Positions 59,357-64,000 of a stretch of DNA of 64,000 nt are shown here, one piece after another. Source of the DNA: Sodiomyces alkalinus F11 (Eukaryota; Ascomycota; Sordariomycetes; Glomerellales; Plectosphaerellaceae); assembly GCF_003711515.1 (NCBI RefSeq), contig NW_021167079.1:2335755-2399754 (forward strand), given 5' to 3'. Below the pieces are notes generated by a model, which did no database searches, was not told where the DNA came from, and saw only the letters and a program-made list of their open reading frames with translations. How positions within the stretch are numbered: position 1 is the stretch's first letter; every line of letters begins with the position of its first letter. A program made the position numbers and the translations under genes.

Positions 59357-60326
59357 TCTGTAACCTCGCACGAATAGCCTCTGCTACGTGTACATAACGA
59401 AGCCCAGCTAACTAAGTGGGGGTTAACCGCTTAGCATAAGGAGGTTTAAAAAAAAAGAAAAAAAAAGAAAAAAAAGAAAAAAAAGGCTACGGAGTATTGC
59501 CGCAGACGCTTGGGCCGCTTTGGTGGGAGGGGACCCCGGAAAGCGACAAGGAGAAAAAATTCCCTTCGGACTCTTAGACTGTCCGTTGGTACCTACATAC
59601 CTGACCTACATACTTCTATCAGCAGCCCGGCATCCAACAAAGTCTCTCTACCTACTCCGTACTTCCCGGCAGTCCCGATAGCAACTGACGAATCCTCCGC
59701 TTCCTCGCTCCTCTTCTCTTGTTATCTCAAGCCACCAGTGGCGCAATATTCCCTACCTTGGTTGGTTCGCAGTTCGTTCCTCTTCCGACTCCACCGGCCT
59801 CGAAGACACACGACTCGAACAACGGTTGTTCCGCAAAATCCGACCGCCCCATTCACATACATCCTCTTATCCCCACCCTCCTTCCCCTCGGGCTTTATCT
59901 CAGGAGGCCGCATGTTCGCCGTGGCTTCCTTGTCCGTGTCCGAGTCCGCGTCCGCCGTCGTGTCCCCGTCTGTGTCCCTCCCATCGAACGACCCGTTGGG
60001 ACCATCATGCGGCAGAGGCCTACTCTGCTGCATCCACTTCAGTCGCCATCACGCTGGATCCGATAACCGACGCCGCGTCCATCCTCCACTCGCAGCGTCA
60101 TAGGCGCCAGAACCGTCTTTTCGATTTTCTCTTCGGTGAACGGCCCAGCAGTGGCAGTAGCAGTGGCAGTGGCAGTGGCAGTGACAGCAGCGGCTCGGCG
60201 CCGACGCGTTCCTCGAGGAAGGACAGACATCTCCACTCTCTCTTTTGGCCCTTTCGTTTCTTTTCTTTCCAGCCCTGTCTCGCCGGGCCCTTACCCTCGC
60301 CTGCCCTCCCGCCTTTCCCCTACGAC
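59357..60326. other. upstream region and probable 5' leader of DGK1
   Basis: It contains an A-rich run at 59450-59484, 9-mers TACGGAGTA (59488) and TACTCCGTA (59653), and CT-rich sequence to 59900. The DGK1 reading frame is open back to 59826 but has no ATG before 60327. A (GGCAGT)n tract lies at 60152-60182. I read this as promoter plus 5' UTR. Confidence 0.45.
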
Positions 60327-61571
60327 ATGTCTACCCGAAGCAAGCAGGCCGCCTCGCGCCCAACACCCGCCACCCCGCGCGTCGTCTCCCCGAGCCCGAC
60401 GCCTTCCGAGCTACAAGAGGCAGCAGCAGCGTCGTCACAGGACGGCTACGCAGGCCCGACCACGCGCTCGGTTGCCCGCAGGCGGAAAGCGACATCACAT
60501 CCGGTCGAGGAAAGGGAGGGGGACGAAGATGAGGACTCGGATCCCGTCGAACTGAGGAGAGCCCGCACCCGAAGCCGGTCTCCCATGGAGATGCGGAAGA
60601 TCGCCCCGATGACGACTTCCGGCAAGAGTAAATCTCCCGTACTTCCGAGCGAACCTATTCCCAGCGCTGTCGGTGTCGGTATCGCCGCGCCCAACGGCAG
60701 CACGAAGGCTTCGGCTCTCCCAACAAAAACAAACGGCCATCTCGCCGTCCCCTCGGCCGCACCGTCCGGCTGGAGCTGGCGCGACTTCAGCCGCAGCCCC
60801 AGTCCGCTCGGCCTGATACCCATCCACCGGAAATGGCGGACCTTCGTCCACAGGCACGAGGTGCCGAGGAAAGTCCTCCACGTCTCCATCGGCTTCTTCA
60901 CCATCTGGCTCTACGTGTCGGGCACCCGGACCGTGGCCGTCGCGCCGTGGCTCATGGCCGCGCTGATCCCCATCGCCGCCACCGACTACCTCCGCCACCA
61001 CTTCGCCGGCTTCAACCGGTTCTACGTGTCCGTGCTCGGGGCGCTGATGCGCGAGAGCGAATACGCGGGCTACAACGGCGTCATCTTCTACCTGCTCGGC
61101 GCCTGGATCGTCCTCTACTTCTTCCCCAAGGACGTCGGCGTCATGGGCGTCCTCCTCCTCAGCTGGTGCGACACGGCCGCCAGCACCTTCGGCCGCCTCT
61201 GGGGCTGCTACACCCCGCGCATCCGCCGCGGCAAGTCCCTCGCCGGGTCCCTCGCGGCCTTCCTCGTCGGCGTCGGCTCGTCCGCCTTCTTCTGGGGGTG
61301 GCTCGCCCCCACCATCGGGCCCATGCCCGGCGACGAGACCTTCATGTTCCGGAACGTCCTGCGGCTGCCCGAGGTGGCGTCGCACGCCCTGGGCTTGTCC
61401 GGTGCGCAGGCGGCCATCACCGGCTCCTTGGCGCTGGCCGTCGTGAGCATATGGAGCGGCTTCGTGGCTGCCGCTAGTGAGGTGGTGGACCTCTTCGGGT
61501 GGGATGATAACCTCACCATTCCCGTGCTCAGTGGCCTGGGCATTTGGGGCTTCCTCAAGCTTTTTGGCTGA
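60327..61571 (+). CDS. DGK1: CTP-dependent diacylglycerol kinase DGK1
   Basis: DGK1 phosphorylates diacylglycerol with CTP at the ER or nuclear envelope, opposing the lipin Pah1 in phospholipid synthesis. A single exon gives 414 aa from the first ATG in frame (MSTRSKQAASRPTPATPR). Residues 1-165 are disordered, Ser/Pro/Arg-rich and probably phosphorylated. The conserved catalytic region starts at PRKVLHVSIGFFTIWLYVSG, with several membrane helices, TDYLRHHFAGFNRFYVSVLG, SEYAGYNGVIFYLLGAWIVL, and the signature SWCDTAASTFGRLWG followed by RGKSLAGSLAAFLVG, which forms the CTP-transfer motif of the family. It ends VVDLFGWDDNLTIPVLSGLG. Related dolichol kinases are longer with more membrane segments, so DGK1 fits better. 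Confidence 0.93.
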   Translation: MSTRSKQAASRPTPATPRVVSPSPTPSELQEAAAASSQDGYAGPTTRSVARRRKATSHPVEEREGDEDEDSDPVELRRARTRSRSPMEMRKIAPMTTSGKSKSPVLPSEPIPSAVGVGIAAPNGSTKASALPTKTNGHLAVPSAAPSGWSWRDFSRSPSPLGLIPIHRKWRTFVHRHEVPRKVLHVSIGFFTIWLYVSGTRTVAVAPWLMAALIPIAATDYLRHHFAGFNRFYVSVLGALMRESEYAGYNGVIFYLLGAWIVLYFFPKDVGVMGVLLLSWCDTAASTFGRLWGCYTPRIRRGKSLAGSLAAFLVGVGSSAFFWGWLAPTIGPMPGDETFMFRNVLRLPEVASHALGLSGAQAAITGSLALAVVSIWSGFVAAASEVVDLFGWDDNLTIPVLSGLGIWGFLKLFG

Positions 61572-62729
61572 GTTTTGTGACCTTGTGCACACTTTTTGTC
61601 ACTGCTCCGTACACGGCAACAGATCCATGACGAGACTAGACGAGACGAGACGAGACGAGACGAGACAAAATGAGACGGGGGTCGAGTGGGTGGTTCACAG
61701 TGCTGGGCGATATTGGCTAGAACTCGGGTCAAGACTAGAATGGAACCACATCCCTTGTCTTCTCTGCATTTAACCGATCTCTGTGCATGCGGCTAGATCG
61801 ACGGCAGGGCGTTATGCGTCCACGGGAGCCGCCGACCTTGCCCGGATCTTTCTATCCGTAATATCAAGCACACCGACAAGGTGAAACAGCACAAGACCGG
61901 TCAGTCAGGGAAATAGACGCTGAGGACAGGGTAGGTAGACGAGACAACATCACGACATGTACTATAGTTTCCCCCAATATATCTGACCTATTTAGACATG
62001 AAATTATTATTCTCCTCGAAATGCCGTGTACCATCGTCACCGTCGTTCAAAGAGCCTCCTCATCGAAGACGGTTCGTTACGCGGTGCGAGTTCAAACATC
62101 GACCAAACATCGACCAACCGGTTTCATCCGATGACGGCTGCGACAAGTTAAATATAGGTGGTCGTCTACGACGTAAAGCGGTTCAACAGCCAGAACAAGG
62201 GCATCATAAGGCGACGACGGTGCTGTATGTTGCCGCGAAAATTCCGGTTCGCACGACAGACGTTCTGTAACTGCCGAGATCTCGACCGTCTCGTATGGGA
62301 CCCGGTATCAAGTTGCCTCGGATCGTATCTGAACCAAGAGAGGCTAAGCTTTGGATACGAGGAAACCTGGGCGCGGTATTACTTGTGTATCGCGTATACC
62401 GCGAGCTCATGCCAATACGACTTGGAAAGAAATGGATTTAAAGAGCTGTCCGTGGTTCAGGGCATCCGCTGTTTGGAAAGGAAGGTGGTGGGAAACACTT
62501 GTGCTTCTTCTGTTGCTATTCCGTTCTCGTATAATCGTATTCCGTCCGCGCATCGCAAAGCTCACGAGCCGACGTATTGCTTGTCCTCTACAGAATAAAC
62601 ACACCCAAGAAATTCTCTATGTGTCATCTATGTATCCGTGTTGTACTTTGTACGTCTTGTCGTCAACGTGACATCGCCTTTGTGGTCGCAGTTTGACAGC
62701 TTGACTAGAGCATCCATTGACAGCAAGCA
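61572..62729. other. intergenic between DGK1 and tRNA-Asn
   Basis: A gene-free segment with an ACGAG-type pentamer repeat at 61636-61667. Open frames at 61998-62604 on both strands lack coding bias and domain matches. No second RNA gene was found. Confidence 0.45.
61636..61667. repeat. (GACGA)n pentamer microsatellite
   Basis: About six copies of a GACGA unit lie 65 bp downstream of the DGK1 stop codon, probably in its 3' UTR. Confidence 0.9.
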
Positions 62730-62803
62730 TCCTCCGTGGCGCAATTGGCTAGCGCGTTCGACTGTTAATCGAGAGGTTGGTGGTTCGAGCCCACCCGGGG
62801 GAG
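62730..62803 (+). tRNA. tRNA-Asn (anticodon GTT)
   Basis: A full 74-nt cloverleaf is visible without an intron. The acceptor stem TCCTCCG pairs with CGGGGGA (one T-G pair), followed by discriminator G. The D arm is GCGC-loop-GCGC. The anticodon stem-loop is TTCGA-CTGTTAA-TCGAG with anticodon GTT. The T arm is GGTGG-TTCGAGC-CCACC. The internal A box (TGGCGCAATTGG) and B box (GGTTCGAGCCC) for RNA polymerase III are intact. CCA is not encoded, as usual in eukaryotes. It reads AAC/AAT codons. Confidence 0.97.
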
Positions 62804-62813
62804 TTTGGTTCTC

Positions 62814-62820
62814 TTTTTTT
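62814..62820 (+). terminator. RNA polymerase III terminator of tRNA-Asn
   Basis: A run of seven T begins 10 nt after the mature tRNA 3' end, on the coding strand, which is a standard Pol III stop signal. Confidence 0.85.
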
Positions 62821-63145
62821 CTGTTTTTCCTTTTTCCCCCCGGAGACTGCACACCCCGCTTATGCGAAGGAACTAGGTAACTAATTACGTAGAAACCTTC
62901 TACGTCAAGTCTGTCGATACACTTTACCCTTAAGGGGTTCTTAGCTTTTGGCGTGTTTCTGGCGATTCTCAGTCGGCTCCTCCCAATAGGATAGTGGAAC
63001 GTCACCGAAAAATGCCGCCGTTGGTTCGAAGAATAATTGGCAGAAAAGGTTGAAAAAGAAAAGAAAACCCCCAGAAGAACATGCATCTCGGAACACCCCG
63101 GCCCTGCATTTCCTTTGACGACATCCATGTAAGTGCTCTAAGAGT

Positions 63146-63191
63146 GCATACAGCATACAGCATACAGCGTACAGCGTACAGCATACAGCAC
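63146..63191. repeat. heptamer repeat (GCATACA)n
   Basis: Six copies of GCATACA, two of them with a T-for-C swap neighbour giving GCGTACA. Minus-strand Cys/Leu-rich frames over it are artefacts of the repeat. Confidence 0.92.
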
Positions 63192-64000
63192 ACATGGAAC
63201 TCCCCCCGTACGTCATCATCTCGAGCGATGCAGACAGACATTTGTTTCAATCCTTCCCTCACTCCTTACCCCACGCCTTTCACAAACACATACATCTTTT
63301 CGTTGTGTCCAGTGGTTCAGGTCTGTGTCATCTGTCCTACCTACTTTAAAGATACACACGCCAGGACGCTGTAAGTCGGGTTGGGGTAAATATTAGGAGG
63401 GAGGAGGGGTCTGGCGTAGGATTCGCTTTACAGCTGCTAATAAGGCTCCAAGGTAGTTGACCATTCTTCTTTCCCAATGCTACACGCTCGCTCGGTATAT
63501 CGGTGAGGCGAAAGAAAAATCTGCCGGGTTGGTACCAATGTTAGAAGACCGGGAACATCAGTGTTTGGCCGAGGTTGGAGGTGGTCTGTATCGAGAGCGA
63601 GAGGGGAAGAAAGTGCTTCTCATGACTTGCAGCCGATGACACACGCCTCGTACGAAATACCTTGGGTTCCTTGACGGACGAGCCTACTCGAATCATGCAT
63701 CCAGTATGTGTTCAGTTACAGCATTAGGCCTATCTTCGTCTTTTGATGGACTGGGCTCCCTCCCACGGGTCCCCCGCAAGTTCAACCCTCCCCCTCTCCT
63801 TGCCAAGGACTTGAGGGCCATGAAATACGCAGTAGCTTAACATCTGGGCCCTGGGATCAATTTCATTGGCGGCTCCCATTCGCTACAACTGAGTCTAAGA
63901 AGGCCCCCCGCTGCTTCCAATGGCACAGCATAGTGGAATTCACTATTCCTTGTGGCAGAAGAACCCAAGATATGCATTGGCGTTGGTCAGTCAGACGAAT

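Larger units (their letters stand above)
62804..64000. other. 3' end of the window, no gene seen
   Basis: After the tRNA terminator there is a heptamer repeat (63146-63191) and otherwise unstructured sequence. The last 250 bp have no supported frame, though an exon of a gene continuing beyond the window cannot be excluded. Confidence 0.4.

Noticed and set aside
59826..60326. N-terminal extension of DGK1
   Set aside because: The frame is open but has no ATG, and its composition fits a CT-rich 5' leader; no spliced upstream exon could be supported.
62638..62880. 80-codon open frame across the tRNA
   Set aside because: It is produced by the tRNA-Asn sequence and flanking T runs and shows no domain.

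Overview
The window is nuclear DNA of a filamentous ascomycete (Pezizomycotina, most likely a Sordariomycete). Protein genes have short GT-AG introns of about 50-200 nt with CTAAC/CTGAC-like branch sites. Third codon positions are GC-rich, and AT-rich intergenic DNA separates housekeeping genes that lie on both strands with no operon logic. A homologue of the PRO11-type striatin and C-to-T/G-to-A divergence in a tandem repeat (a RIP-like pattern) fit this group. I cannot name the species.

Layout. 0.5-13 kb: ankyrin-repeat protein (+), KDEL receptor ERD2 (-), UBL-WLM metalloprotease (+) and a long EDC4/Ge-1 decapping scaffold (-). 14-25 kb: a small membrane protein (+), an assembly gap, striatin (+), RAD14/XPA (-), PHO88/SND3 (-), mitochondrial S19 (+) and TAF10 (-). 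26-35 kb: APC10 (-), NOP58 (-), V-ATPase subunit d VMA6 (+), mitochondrial S15 (-) and 40S protein RPS0 (+). 37-43 kb: a giant LTE1-type RasGEF (-), followed by a 5-kb gene desert. 47.8-58 kb: SEC18/NSF (-), a LENG1-like Cir_N protein (+), a stomatin-family protein (+) and SPB4 helicase (-). 58.3-59.4 kb: a non-coding element with about 75-bp terminal inverted repeats and a 70-bp tandem array inside. 60-64 kb: DGK1 diacylglycerol kinase (+) and one tRNA-Asn.

The genes do not form a metabolic cluster. They serve core processes: secretion (ERD2, SEC18, PHO88/SND3), ribosome biogenesis and translation (NOP58, SPB4, RPS0, mitochondrial S15 and S19), RNA turnover (EDC4), the cell cycle (APC10, LTE1, striatin) and DNA repair (RAD14). 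Most have one to three introns and several begin with coding exons of only 8-35 nt. I rebuilt exon structures by hand from splice sites, reading phase and family sequence; every rebuilt CDS has a length divisible by three.

The most unusual structure is the inverted-repeat element at 58.3-59.4 kb. It has the architecture of a MITE with candidate TA target duplications. Six of its nine anchored 70-bp copies carry transition mutations of a TCACGTGACC core that is intact in the other three. A second global signal is a pair of related 9-mers, TACGGAGTA and TACGAAGTA, which I found 20 times, always outside coding sequence.
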